This document shows positions 52,245-59,647 of a DNA stretch of 64,000 bases, piece after piece; the first letter of the stretch is position 1; each line of letters starts with the position of its first letter. The stretch comes from Methylobacterium sp. R2-1. GTDB lineage: Bacteria > Pseudomonadota > Alphaproteobacteria > Rhizobiales > Beijerinckiaceae. The stretch is taken from the NCBI RefSeq assembly GCF_014191355.1, contig NZ_JACHWM010000013.1, forward strand, positions 155,958 through 219,957. The letters are read 5' to 3'. Below the pieces are notes generated by a model. The model was given only the letters and a program-made list of their open reading frames with translations, had not been told where the DNA came from and did not search any database. Both the position numbers and the translations under genes were made by a program.

Positions 52245-52468
52245 GCTGCCACGATCACACTGCCGTGTGTGGGCTTGAGGCTACGATCGACGCAGGCGAG
52301 ATTGCCGTCGAAGATGCCTGCATCGCGCATGCTGTCGCCTGCGATGCGCCAGAGAAAGGTGGCCGGTGGGTTCGGTACGAGCCAGCGCGGCAGCTCAAGG
52401 GCATTCTCAACGAAGTCGTCAGCCGGTGAGGGAAAGCCGGCGCAGAGCGACGGCCCCATCAGCGGCAC
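52245..52468 (-). pseudogene. umuD: umuD (SOS mutagenesis S24 peptidase) truncated by the Hint gene
   Basis: From GTG 52468 it reads MPLMGPSLCAGFPSPADDFV, then LPRWLVPNPPATFLWRIAGD, SMRDAGIFDGNLACVDRSLK and PTHGSVIVAA, after which homology ends at the tail of Hint gene 2. The cleavage-site region (CAGFPSP) and catalytic Ser (GDSM) remain. The second half with the catalytic Lys is lost. The LexA box at 52543 marks its old SOS promoter. Confidence 0.85.
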
Positions 52469-52542
52469 ACGAACTGTGGAAAAATCCGTCCGATGATAGC
52501 TCCGCGACCGTGTGCAGCCTCACCCGAGCCCCATCTGCTCTA

Positions 52543-52557
52543 GAACAGATGCAGAAC
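52543..52557 (-). promoter_or_regulatory. LexA (SOS) box of alphaproteobacterial type
   Basis: GAAC-AGATGCA-GAAC on the plus strand (GTTC-N7-GTTC on the minus strand), 75 bases upstream of the umuD remnant start. This is the known alphaproteobacterial LexA consensus. An imperfect 20-bp palindrome (CATCTG ... CAGATG) overlaps it. Confidence 0.75.
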
Positions 52558-52652
52558 GAACAGCAGGCGCGCAGCCGGTTCAATCGGCTCGTCGCGCCAA
52601 GCGCAAACGGCTGTGTGCGCCTGTGGTTCACGGGGACGGAGGGGTGATGATA

Positions 52653-52913
52653 ATGTCGCAGGAGCGCTGCCACTTCCACTGCACGGACGGCCTCGACGTC
52701 GTCTTCGACCTGCAGGGGAGAGCCGTGGCCGAGGAGTATCTGCGCCCAGTTTGCGTGAGTGTTGCGGCCGAGCTGATGCAGGGCTGCGCCGCTCCGGTCG
52801 ACTGGTCCGCTTGGATCGTCGACGTGCACGACGCCTACGGTCAGCACGTGATGACGTTCAGCTTCGCCGAAGTCGCGAACGAGTTCGACGCCCTCACTGC
52901 GCTGGCAGCCTGA
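52653..52913 (+). CDS. DUF6894 family small protein
   Basis: 86 residues, paralogue of the gene at 9665: CHFHCTDGLDVVFDLQG and WIVDVHDAYGQHVMTF align with it, with an added C-terminal EVANEFDALTALAA helix. ATG 52653 follows GGAGGGG by 8 bases; ATG 52647 is also possible. It is divergent from the umuD remnant and could share the LexA-controlled region, and is followed 10 bases later by another small gene. Confidence 0.75.
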   Translation: MSQERCHFHCTDGLDVVFDLQGRAVAEEYLRPVCVSVAAELMQGCAAPVDWSAWIVDVHDAYGQHVMTFSFAEVANEFDALTALAA

Positions 52914-52923
52914 GGAGAGCACC

Positions 52924-53178
52924 ATGGCCATGAAGACGACCTACCCCGTGCAGGCCATCGTACTGAAGCGGAAGCGCCTGTGCCTGGGCGATCGGCAGGT
53001 TTCGCCGACGAGCAGCGGTGCGCTGAAGCGGGCCGAGGCGATGGCAGCACGCATGCCTGGAACGGCCGCCCTCCAGATCGTCACCGACGACGAGGCCGGC
53101 GAGTTGGAGGGCGCGACGATCCTCGGCCAGTACGGCGAGGTGCCGGACGATTTTGCCGAGAGTCTGCAGGCGGCCTGA
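52924..53178 (+). CDS. hypothetical 84-residue protein
   Basis: Begins MAMKTTYPVQAIVLKRKRLC, contains ALKRAEAMAARMPGTAALQIVTDDEAGE and ends GEVPDDFAESLQAA. It looks like an intact small alpha/beta protein of a kind often found next to DUF6894 genes in Methylobacterium, without a named family. GAGGAGAG stands just before the ATG. It lies between a DUF6894 gene (10-base gap) and another small frame (2-base gap), so the three may be one transcript. Confidence 0.55.
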   Translation: MAMKTTYPVQAIVLKRKRLCLGDRQVSPTSSGALKRAEAMAARMPGTAALQIVTDDEAGELEGATILGQYGEVPDDFAESLQAA

Positions 53179-53180
53179 CG

Positions 53181-53600
53181 ATGGCGGGGAGCATGGGCGT
53201 TCCAACCCATCCCTACCTGCTCCTGGCCCTGCCCGACGATCCGCCGTCGCGCGAGGTGGTGCGTCTGCACATCGAAGAGGCCGACGAGAGGATCGCGATC
53301 AGCGGTGCCGTGGACTTGGAGCCGCTCGATCTCCGGACGCTCATCTGCGCACCGATCAAAGGCCAGACGATCGCGGGCAAGGTGCTGGAGTTGCCCGCCG
53401 AGCATTTTCTATGGCGCGAGGCGCGCAGGCTTGTGGCCGCCTGTGATCATCACTTCGCACCAGTCCACTCGCAACGTGACGTGCTCCGGATGAACGCCGA
53501 AGGCTGTGCGCCACTCGGCTGCTTGGGACGGAAACGGATCGGACGCGAATTCGGGAAGGAGCATCACGGCTGCCGGTTGATGGCGGGGCCGACGGCATAG
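53181..53600 (+). CDS. hypothetical 139-residue protein
   Basis: ATG 53181 comes two bases after the previous stop. The first half (YLLLALPDDPPSREVVRLHI ... DLEPLDLRTLICAPIKGQTI) looks protein-like. The second half is Cys/His/Arg-rich (AACDHHFAPVHSQ ... GCAPLGCLGRKRIG) and may be read-on after a lost stop or shift. No family recognised. Confidence 0.4.
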   Translation: MAGSMGVPTHPYLLLALPDDPPSREVVRLHIEEADERIAISGAVDLEPLDLRTLICAPIKGQTIAGKVLELPAEHFLWREARRLVAACDHHFAPVHSQRDVLRMNAEGCAPLGCLGRKRIGREFGKEHHGCRLMAGPTA

Positions 53601-53638
53601 GGGTGCCAGGTTGCTCCAGGCTTGCCGCCCAGTCGTCA

Positions 53639-53890
53639 TCACGCCGTCTGCGCCCGCGCTCGCAGGATCGCGCTGCGGACGGCGTTGCACCTAGCGCCAT
53701 TCGTGCTCGTCTTGTCGCGCAGAACAGCGGTGGCGAAGGCGCTTGCCTTCACGGCGGCTGCCACGTCGAGCGTGTAGCCCTCGGCGAGTTCCGCCTGCTC
53801 CTCCATCCGGCCGTCGAGCACGGCATCGACCAGCACGTTCACATCGTCATGGGTGACGACCTTGGCCTCGAAGAGTTCGCCGACGGCGTG
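53639..53890 (-). CDS. possible small helical protein or fragment
   Basis: Open frame reading LSHAVGELFEAKVVTHDDVN, then VLVDAVLDGRMEEQAELAEG and SAILRARAQTA at the end. The composition is that of a real helical protein. However, an in-frame TGA lies just upstream and the first acceptable start is GTG 53842. It may therefore be the C-terminal part of a longer gene. Confidence 0.35.
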   Translation of the reverse strand, partial: HAVGELFEAKVVTHDDVNVLVDAVLDGRMEEQAELAEGYTLDVAAAVKASAFATAVLRDKTSTNGARCNAVRSAILRARAQTA

Positions 53891-54138
53891 GCTCAGTCCG
53901 CCATCTCAAGCCTGCGATCTCACGCTGGTGGCGTGGATGGTGGGGTAAGGCGCCGAGAGAAAGAAACTCATTAACAAAAACAAGGAATTCTGGCGGAAGG
54001 GGTGGCCGCCCTCGTCGAATGTCCAGGAAGATGCAGAAAGGGCCGACAGCAGCCGAAAACCGTAGCGAAAATAGCGATATACGACCCCACGCTAGGCGAC
54101 AGGATCGTCCAGCGAGATCCGCTACAATCCGTTTGCAG

Positions 54139-54167
54139 CCCACATTCGTTGTGGGGCATAATGTGGG
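54139..54167. promoter_or_regulatory. inverted repeat upstream of the integrase gene
   Basis: CCCACATT-13 bases-AATGTGGG, a perfect 8-bp dyad ending 25 bases before the integrase ATG. It may be an integrase/repressor operator or part of the attachment region. No tRNA gene is seen nearby. Confidence 0.5.
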
Positions 54168-54192
54168 TTAGGCGAGTTCGAAGGATCATGCC

Positions 54193-55449
54193 ATGGGTGG
54201 CAAGGGGCGGCACCCCGAGAAAGCGCTAACAGCGGTGCAGGTGCGCAGTCTCAAAGAGCCGGGCCGGTATGCTGACGGTAACGGCCTCTACCTCGTTGTC
54301 GAGCCCTCCGGGTCGAAGCGCTGGCTCCTGCGCACGGTGGTGCAAGGGCGGAGGCGTGACATCGGGCTTGGTGGGCTCAGTCTCGTGCCGTTGGCCGAGG
54401 CCCGCGAGAAGGCGCTCGCCTACCGCAAAATTGCCCGCGATGGCGGTGACCCACTGGCCGAGCGGCGCCGGGCGCAGGTAACGATCCCAACCTTCGCCGA
54501 GGCGGCTGAGACCGTGCATGCCGAGCACAGGGCGACGTGGAGGAACCCGAAGCACGCTGCGCAATGGATCACCACGCTCCGCACTTACGCCAACCCACAC
54601 CTCGGCGCGAAGCGGATCGACCAAATCGAGACCCCCGACGTGCTACGCGCTCTGTCGCCGATCTGGCTGACGAAGCCGGAGACCGCGCGGCGCGTGCGCC
54701 AGCGGATCGGGACGGTGCTCGACTGGGCGAAGGCGGCCGGGCATCGCAGCGGCGACAACCCGGTTGAGGGTGTAGCGAAGGGCCTGCCCAAGCAGGGGGA
54801 GCGAGACGAGCACCACGCGGCGCTGCCGTACGCCGAGGTCCCCGCCTTCGTCGCACGGCTACGAGGCATATCCGGCCCGGGCGAGATCGGACGCCTCGCC
54901 TTCGAGTTCCTCATTCTGACGGCGGCGCGCACAGGCGAGGTGCTTGATGCCCGTTGGAGCGAGATCGATGAAGCCGAAGCGTTGTGGACGGTGCCGGCAG
55001 CGCGCATGAAGGCCGGGCGCGAACACCGCGTACCGTTGAGCTCACGGGCAGGTGAAGTGCTGGCTCGGGCAAAGACCCTGGGGGGCGGCAGCGCGCTCGT
55101 CTTCCCAGGGCGGTCGGGTGAAAAGCCGCTCTCGAACATGGTGTTCCTGATGGCGCTACGACGGATGAGCGTGCCGATCACCGCCCATGGCTTCCGCTCG
55201 TCATTCCGCGACTGGGCAGCGGAAACGACGAATCTGCCGCGTGAGGTTGCGGAGATGGCGCTGGCGCATGCGGTCGAGAACCGGGTCGAAGCAGCCTACC
55301 GGCGTGGCGACCTACTGGCCAAGCGTAGGGAGTTGATGGAGGAATGGTCGGCATACCTCGATCACACTCTGAGTGCAGATGACCGCCCCGCTGACGCCCC
55401 GACAACAGCACACGGATCTCCACCCCAGGCTCGGTCCGGGTTGGATTGA
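54193..55449 (+). CDS. int: P4-type tyrosine integrase
   Basis: 418 residues. The N-terminal DUF4102-like arm-binding domain (LKEPGRYADGNGLYLVVEPS, GSKRWLLRT) is followed by the core-binding domain and the catalytic domain with Arg in TAARTGEVL, HGFRSSFRDW, and Tyr in RVEAAYRRGD. It integrates and excises the element that extends rightward. It is intact, so the element may still be mobile if AlpA and the att sites are functional. The C-terminal 30 residues after DHTLSADD are not conserved and overlap the next frame. Confidence 0.95.
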   Translation: MGGKGRHPEKALTAVQVRSLKEPGRYADGNGLYLVVEPSGSKRWLLRTVVQGRRRDIGLGGLSLVPLAEAREKALAYRKIARDGGDPLAERRRAQVTIPTFAEAAETVHAEHRATWRNPKHAAQWITTLRTYANPHLGAKRIDQIETPDVLRALSPIWLTKPETARRVRQRIGTVLDWAKAAGHRSGDNPVEGVAKGLPKQGERDEHHAALPYAEVPAFVARLRGISGPGEIGRLAFEFLILTAARTGEVLDARWSEIDEAEALWTVPAARMKAGREHRVPLSSRAGEVLARAKTLGGGSALVFPGRSGEKPLSNMVFLMALRRMSVPITAHGFRSSFRDWAAETTNLPREVAEMALAHAVENRVEAAYRRGDLLAKRRELMEEWSAYLDHTLSADDRPADAPTTAHGSPPQARSGLD

Positions 55450-56140
55450 TGATGAGCGCGTTCCCGGCAGCATCAGTCGCGCGATGGGTGCGATTGCGGA
55501 ATACATTGCGAGCCTGCCCGACAGCGAAAGCAAGTTGACTCAGCCATTCGACGAAGCCGTAGCCCATGCAGCCTTGCGGGAGCCCATCAGAAAATATTGG
55601 GCAGACAATGATTGCGACACCAGAGTTAAGTTTTCCGATCTAAAGATACAGGCTCGGCAATTTAGGGAAAGGGTAGTGCGGTTCGATAAATCGATCCAAG
55701 ATTTATCATCGCCGATGAAGGCGGCGCTGCGTATGTCTTTGGCTCGCAGCTATGGTGAAGCCGCTCCCGGAGAGGACCGTTTGGCTATCGCGCACGAGAT
55801 GAGCAGTTCCCTAATTCGCATCTGCAATGCATTGATCGAACAACAAAACAAAAAAACCGGTACCCGTGGCGTTGTTAGCTTGGCTGAGCCCCTATGGAAT
55901 TATTGGGAAACGATAAGGGGTAAGCCATTCCGACGGAATTGGGAGGAGTGCGAGACACGGTTGTCCATGGTTGATCGTCTCGGCTCAGAATCATTCGTTC
56001 GTACAGATGCTTTGTTTGTGCAATTCGTAATTAAGGCAATCGATCCAACGGCAGAGTTCTCCGATATAAGGACGAGACTCAAAAGTGTAGCGAAAAAGCG
56101 AGCGGCGGCGAGTAAATCACGCCGGGCAGGCGCTCGTTGA
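55379..56140 (+). CDS. hypothetical protein of the integrated element
   Basis: 253 residues from ATG 55379; GTG 55373 or ATG 55484 are alternatives. The first 24 codons overlap the integrase tail in another frame. The later part is AT-rich: ALREPIRKYWADNDCDTRVK, FSDLKIQARQFRERVVRFDK, then helices and a basic KKRAAASKSRRAGAR end. No motif is recognised. Position right behind int is common for cargo or accessory genes of such elements. Confidence 0.55.
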   Translation: MTAPLTPRQQHTDLHPRLGPGWIDDERVPGSISRAMGAIAEYIASLPDSESKLTQPFDEAVAHAALREPIRKYWADNDCDTRVKFSDLKIQARQFRERVVRFDKSIQDLSSPMKAALRMSLARSYGEAAPGEDRLAIAHEMSSSLIRICNALIEQQNKKTGTRGVVSLAEPLWNYWETIRGKPFRRNWEECETRLSMVDRLGSESFVRTDALFVQFVIKAIDPTAEFSDIRTRLKSVAKKRAAASKSRRAGAR

Positions 56141-56322
56141 TCACGCTTACGAACTCCTCGACGGTTGGGGGGCATGACGATTTCGTCTTCCCATCCGCAA
56201 ACGGCCAAGCTCAGGTCAAAATCGGGCGGCATTGGCAGCCCGTCATTCTGACTGCGACTTCGCTCGCGGCAGCCGAAGGTGATGATAGATGAGCGACCTC
56301 CCTTTTTATCCGAGGAGGTCCC

Positions 56323-56535
56323 GTGAACTACCACCCCGAACTTCCAGCTTCCGGCTTCGTAACACCGCAATGGGTCAAGCGTCGCTATTCAATTAGCAAT
56401 TCGACGATGTATTCCTGGTTGGCCCAGGATTATCTGCCAAAAACTTACCGCGTGGGTCCCCGCGCCGTTCGGTTCCGCGTCGAAGATATCAGAGAATTTG
56501 AAGCGAAGCTGCTCTCGGCAGGCAAGGAGGGCTGA
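56323..56535 (+). CDS. AlpA-like excisionase / helix-turn-helix regulator
   Basis: 70 residues from a GTG with GGAGG 7 bases before it. FVTPQWVKRRYSISNSTMYSWLAQDYLPKTYRVGPRAVRFRVEDIREF is the short winged-helix pattern of AlpA/phage Xis proteins (recognition helix, then wing with R-x-V-RFR). It would set the direction of integrase or activate element genes. It precedes the Rep-like gene by 3 bases. Confidence 0.75.
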   Translation: MNYHPELPASGFVTPQWVKRRYSISNSTMYSWLAQDYLPKTYRVGPRAVRFRVEDIREFEAKLLSAGKEG

Positions 56536-56538
56536 GGC

Positions 56539-57357
56539 ATGGCGATCCATCGGATCGGTGTCATGCCGAACATCTCCCATGCGAAAGCATCGTTGGCCCA
56601 GCAGCGACTCATCGGCCAACTGCTTCGAAGCGAAACCGAGGGGGCGGCGGCGGTCGCCGCCCACCTCGAAACCTGCGGACCGGCAACGCCCTGCCACAGT
56701 GTAGCATGCCCGATCTGCGGGCTGGTGTTCCAAGGGGCGGCCTTCGACCTCGGCGAGCACTTCATTCGTATCCCGGCCCGGGAGATCCGTAACCGAACGC
56801 ATCTGCTGACCCTCGTGCCTGACATCGGCTGCGTCGGCCCCGATGAGTTGTCGGTTGAGGTGTTCGAACGGGTCGGGGCCGAGACGCTCGCTGCCCTCGA
56901 GCAACTTGGTTTCCCACCGGCGCTCATCAGCCTGGAAGCAACCTTCAACGAGGACACAACGGGAAGGCTGCCACCGCACTGGTGCGTCCATTCCCACGGT
57001 TATGGGCGCGACTGGGTCGGTGCCGCGCAGGAACGTGATCTGAAGGACAGGTTTCCACCGTCGCCGTGGGTGAGAGGCCCTGTCCGCATCGACCCCCTCG
57101 ACCAACGGATCGCGGCGCAGCTCTACCCCTTCAAGGTGGAACGCTTTCGGCGGGTGACGGTGCTCGTCACGGATCACCCGACGCGCCGGCCTTACCGGGA
57201 CACGATCTACCGACCCTTACGCCCCGACCAAGCGGTGCGCTTGGCCCTGGTTGAACACCGGCTGGGCTTCAACAGGAGACTGCTGATCCACGGGATCGAG
57301 GAAGAGGCCATCCGCAGGCATCTAGGGGGCCTGGGATGGCTTCGGGACGGTCCGTAG
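56539..57357 (+). CDS. Cys-rich, possible replication-associated protein
   Basis: 272 residues. A Cys cluster CGPATPCHSVACPICGLVF resembles the zinc finger in front of some rolling-circle Rep and IS91-type proteins. Later PPHWCVHSHGYGRDW has closely spaced histidines (HxH), which could be a divergent HUH site, and YRDTIYRPLRP could hold the tyrosine. None of this is canonical, so Rep function is a hypothesis. Support comes from context: it is followed by a structured repeat region and then a DUF927 helicase gene. Confidence 0.45.
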   Translation: MAIHRIGVMPNISHAKASLAQQRLIGQLLRSETEGAAAVAAHLETCGPATPCHSVACPICGLVFQGAAFDLGEHFIRIPAREIRNRTHLLTLVPDIGCVGPDELSVEVFERVGAETLAALEQLGFPPALISLEATFNEDTTGRLPPHWCVHSHGYGRDWVGAAQERDLKDRFPPSPWVRGPVRIDPLDQRIAAQLYPFKVERFRRVTVLVTDHPTRRPYRDTIYRPLRPDQAVRLALVEHRLGFNRRLLIHGIEEEAIRRHLGGLGWLRDGP

Positions 57358-57366
57358 CGGGGTCAA

Positions 57367-57517
57367 AGGGGTGTTGGGCAACTGGGCAACTGCACCCCTG
57401 CTCCACCATGCCTACCGCCGTTCTGACGCTGCAGCGCCAGCCTAACCACCCCACCCCATGCACTGAAAGCCCGTGCAACCCGTGCAGCCCGTGCGGGCGC
57501 TGCCGCTTGGGCTTTCA
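57367..57517 (+). other. candidate replication origin: two hairpins with internal direct repeats
   Basis: First structure (57367-57399): AGGGGTG and CACCCCT arms enclose two GGGCAACT copies (57376-57391). Second (57464-57517): TGAAAGCCC and GGGCTTTCA, perfect 9-bp arms, enclose three head-to-tail 9-mers CCCGTGCAA, CCCGTGCAG, CCCGTGCGG (57470-57496). The region lies between the Rep-like and helicase genes. No ribosome site is evident, so the helicase ATG at 57555 is preferred over an earlier in-frame start at 57336. Confidence 0.5.
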
Positions 57518-57554
57518 AGCAACCCAGTCATTCACTCGCGATAGGAAATCAGAA

Positions 57555-59249
57555 ATGACGACCGAAAGTGTGCGCAAAATCTATCAACTCTATGATGAGG
57601 GCAAGCAGATTTGGTACGACGTATACGAATCCCCTGGCATCGAGGGGCGGCCAATCACGGTCGAGGTTCCACGCGAGGTCCAGCAGCCGAACGCGGTCCG
57701 CGCTTACCTCCTCAGCAAGGGGGCCGCGACGGCGGCCGTGGAGGACCGGACTAAGTTGACTGCTGCCATCGCGACCAATGCACCGGTTGTGCGTCGGGCC
57801 GCCAACACCGGTTGGCGCGATGGCAATACCAACTTTGTCTCACACCGCTTCGTCGCGCCGGAGACGGTGGAGGGCTCGATCATCCCGCCTGAATGCCGGC
57901 TGGTTGGGGCATCTGGGCAGTTGACGACGGCAGGTGCGACGGAGGGTTGGGGTGATCTCGTGCGCGTAGCACAGCACTCCACAGCGATGACCGTGGCGCT
58001 TGCGGCGGTCTTCGCCGCACCGCTCCTGGCGTTACTGAACCGGCCGAGCTTCGCGCTGGTGTTGTTTGGTCCGAGCAGGATCGGGAAGTCCTTCGCGCAA
58101 CTGGTCGCCGCCTCGGCACTTGGTTTCGGCCGGGAGGAAGATCTCCCCAGCCTCAACGCCTCACAGCCGGGATTGCTGGCCGCAGCGCTCGGATTCAACG
58201 ACCACATGCTGCCCATCAACGAGGTCGGGACGGCGCAAGGACCCAAAAAGGAAATCTACGTCACCTTGCGGGATGCAACCTACGGATTGATGAACGGTCA
58301 GGACAAGCTTCGTCATCCCTCTTGGTCGGGTGGCGGCAGCGGGGTGGCGAGTATCTTTCGGGTGATCTGCCTGTTCTCCTCGGAGATCTCGCCTGACGCC
58401 TGGGCGGCCCGCAACGGGGAGACGCGTGATGATGGTGAGATGGCTCGGCTAATCGGCCTGCCGGTTCTGGTTGCCGGCCACAGTACAATCTTCGACCGCC
58501 CGCCGGCCGACCTAGCCGGCGCCGCACTTTCGGCCTGGGAGAAGGAGCAGTTCCAGCGATTGCGGCAGGAACTGCCCGCGCAACGCGGCTTCGCGTTCTG
58601 CGACTACATCGATTGGCTTATCGAGGATGTCGAAGCCCGGACGGAACAAGCTCGATCACGGGTCGCGGAGTTCGAGAAGGCCGTCGGAAAGCCTGAGATG
58701 GCGCCAGTCGCACGCGATGTCGTGGCGAAGTTTGGGGGTCTCTACGCGGGGGTGCTTTCCGGGATCGATGCAAGGGTGCTCCCGTTCGACGAGAAGGCGG
58801 CGGCTCAAGCTATCAAGCGGGGATGCCTCGCTGCTCTCTCCGAACTGCCTGATCCACGGGGTGAACTGCGGGTCGATCTTGCGGCGCTGGCAGAGCGGTT
58901 GGCGAGCGGGGCCGTCGTTGATCTGGATGACTGTCCTCCCAGCAGACTGCGCTTGATCCAGGATGCCGATGGTTTTCATCGATCGAAGGGTGACGGCAGA
59001 ACCAAAGGCAGGGAGTATGTGTTTCGCGCTCAGGTCTTCGTAAAGTGGTTTGCCACCCCATTGCGGGCCCGGCGAGTGCTGGAATGGCTCGACGACGAAG
59101 GCTTCCTCGATCCTCGTGGTGGTCGGACCCACAAGCGTTCGCTTGAATGGGCGGAGAAGCAGCCGCTGTGGCCGAACGGCACGCGGGTCCGCTCGTTTTG
59201 CCTTTATTTGCCGAACGGCCTCTCCGACCTCGATAGCGGTGCTACCTGA
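57555..59249 (+). CDS. DUF927 domain helicase/primase-associated ATPase
   Basis: 564 residues. The DUF927 core carries Walker A GPSRIGKS (172-179), the acidic strand MLPINEVGTA and arginine-finger-like SSEISPDAWAARNGETRDDG. Similar proteins replace the helicase part of phage and satellite replication genes. The C-terminal part has a winged-helix look (VFVKWFATPLRARRVLEWLDDEGFLDPRGG). With AlpA and the Rep-like protein it would replicate the excised element. ATG 57555 follows GGAAATCAGAA. Confidence 0.82.
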   Translation: MTTESVRKIYQLYDEGKQIWYDVYESPGIEGRPITVEVPREVQQPNAVRAYLLSKGAATAAVEDRTKLTAAIATNAPVVRRAANTGWRDGNTNFVSHRFVAPETVEGSIIPPECRLVGASGQLTTAGATEGWGDLVRVAQHSTAMTVALAAVFAAPLLALLNRPSFALVLFGPSRIGKSFAQLVAASALGFGREEDLPSLNASQPGLLAAALGFNDHMLPINEVGTAQGPKKEIYVTLRDATYGLMNGQDKLRHPSWSGGGSGVASIFRVICLFSSEISPDAWAARNGETRDDGEMARLIGLPVLVAGHSTIFDRPPADLAGAALSAWEKEQFQRLRQELPAQRGFAFCDYIDWLIEDVEARTEQARSRVAEFEKAVGKPEMAPVARDVVAKFGGLYAGVLSGIDARVLPFDEKAAAQAIKRGCLAALSELPDPRGELRVDLAALAERLASGAVVDLDDCPPSRLRLIQDADGFHRSKGDGRTKGREYVFRAQVFVKWFATPLRARRVLEWLDDEGFLDPRGGRTHKRSLEWAEKQPLWPNGTRVRSFCLYLPNGLSDLDSGAT

Positions 59250-59451
59250 GCGAACCCTCGCGTTGCGCCAATGCACGGGGACGGCGCATGCGCTGCCCCT
59301 GCAGCTCGGTGACCAGTCGAGCAATCTGAACTGCCCTGCTAGTTTGCTCTTTGGGATTGCAGGGCATTGCGATACATCTTCATTCGACTGGAAAACTTGC
59401 TATTGAAATACACGGCTTAAAGACCCGACCGCCCATTGCCGCAGCCTAAAC

Positions 59452-59479
59452 TTGACAAATAAGACTTTTATCTTATAAA
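59452..59479 (+). promoter_or_regulatory. strong sigma-70 type promoter with palindrome between -35 and -10
   Basis: TTGACA (59452-59457), 16-base spacer, TATAAA (59474-59479). The spacer contains ATAAGA-CTTTTA-TCTTAT (59459-59476), a perfect 6-bp dyad overlapping the -10 box, well placed for repression, perhaps by the XRE protein at 61105. It is AT-rich against a GC-rich background. Confidence 0.65.
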
Positions 59480-59485
59480 ATGATG

Positions 59486-59630
59486 CGTGTCGCCCTCGTT
59501 CGCGACGCCTCGGATGCCTACGATGATGCTACTTCGGCACCACCATGAACCACCTTACCGACCGCGGCCGATGCAGCGTCGGCAAACAGCATTCACCCTT
59601 ATGCAAGGCGGCTTTCGGGCCGCCTTCGTC
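59486..59630 (+). ncRNA. candidate short RNA or attenuated leader ending in a hairpin
   Basis: From the predicted start about 59486 the transcript would reach AAGGCGGC-TTTCGG-GCCGCCTT (59605-59626), an 8-bp hairpin followed by a weak T-rich stretch, just before the gene at 59648. It could be a leader attenuator or a small regulatory RNA of about 140 bases. No convincing protein is encoded; a 22-codon frame at 59480 starts before the predicted transcript. The rest of 59250-59451 is featureless. Confidence 0.4.
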
Positions 59631-59647
59631 GTTTCTGGAGCCCCTTG

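Noticed and set aside
53975..54192. tRNA gene as integration target
   Set aside because: No cloverleaf or TPsiC-like GTTCRAAYC arm could be found beside the integrase.
57470..57496. CRISPR array
   Set aside because: The three 9-bp units are contiguous without spacers; no spacer-repeat pattern exists anywhere in the window.
59480..59548. 22-codon frame MMRVALVRDASDAYDD near the strong promoter
   Set aside because: Its ATG lies before the predicted transcription start, and no ribosome site is present.
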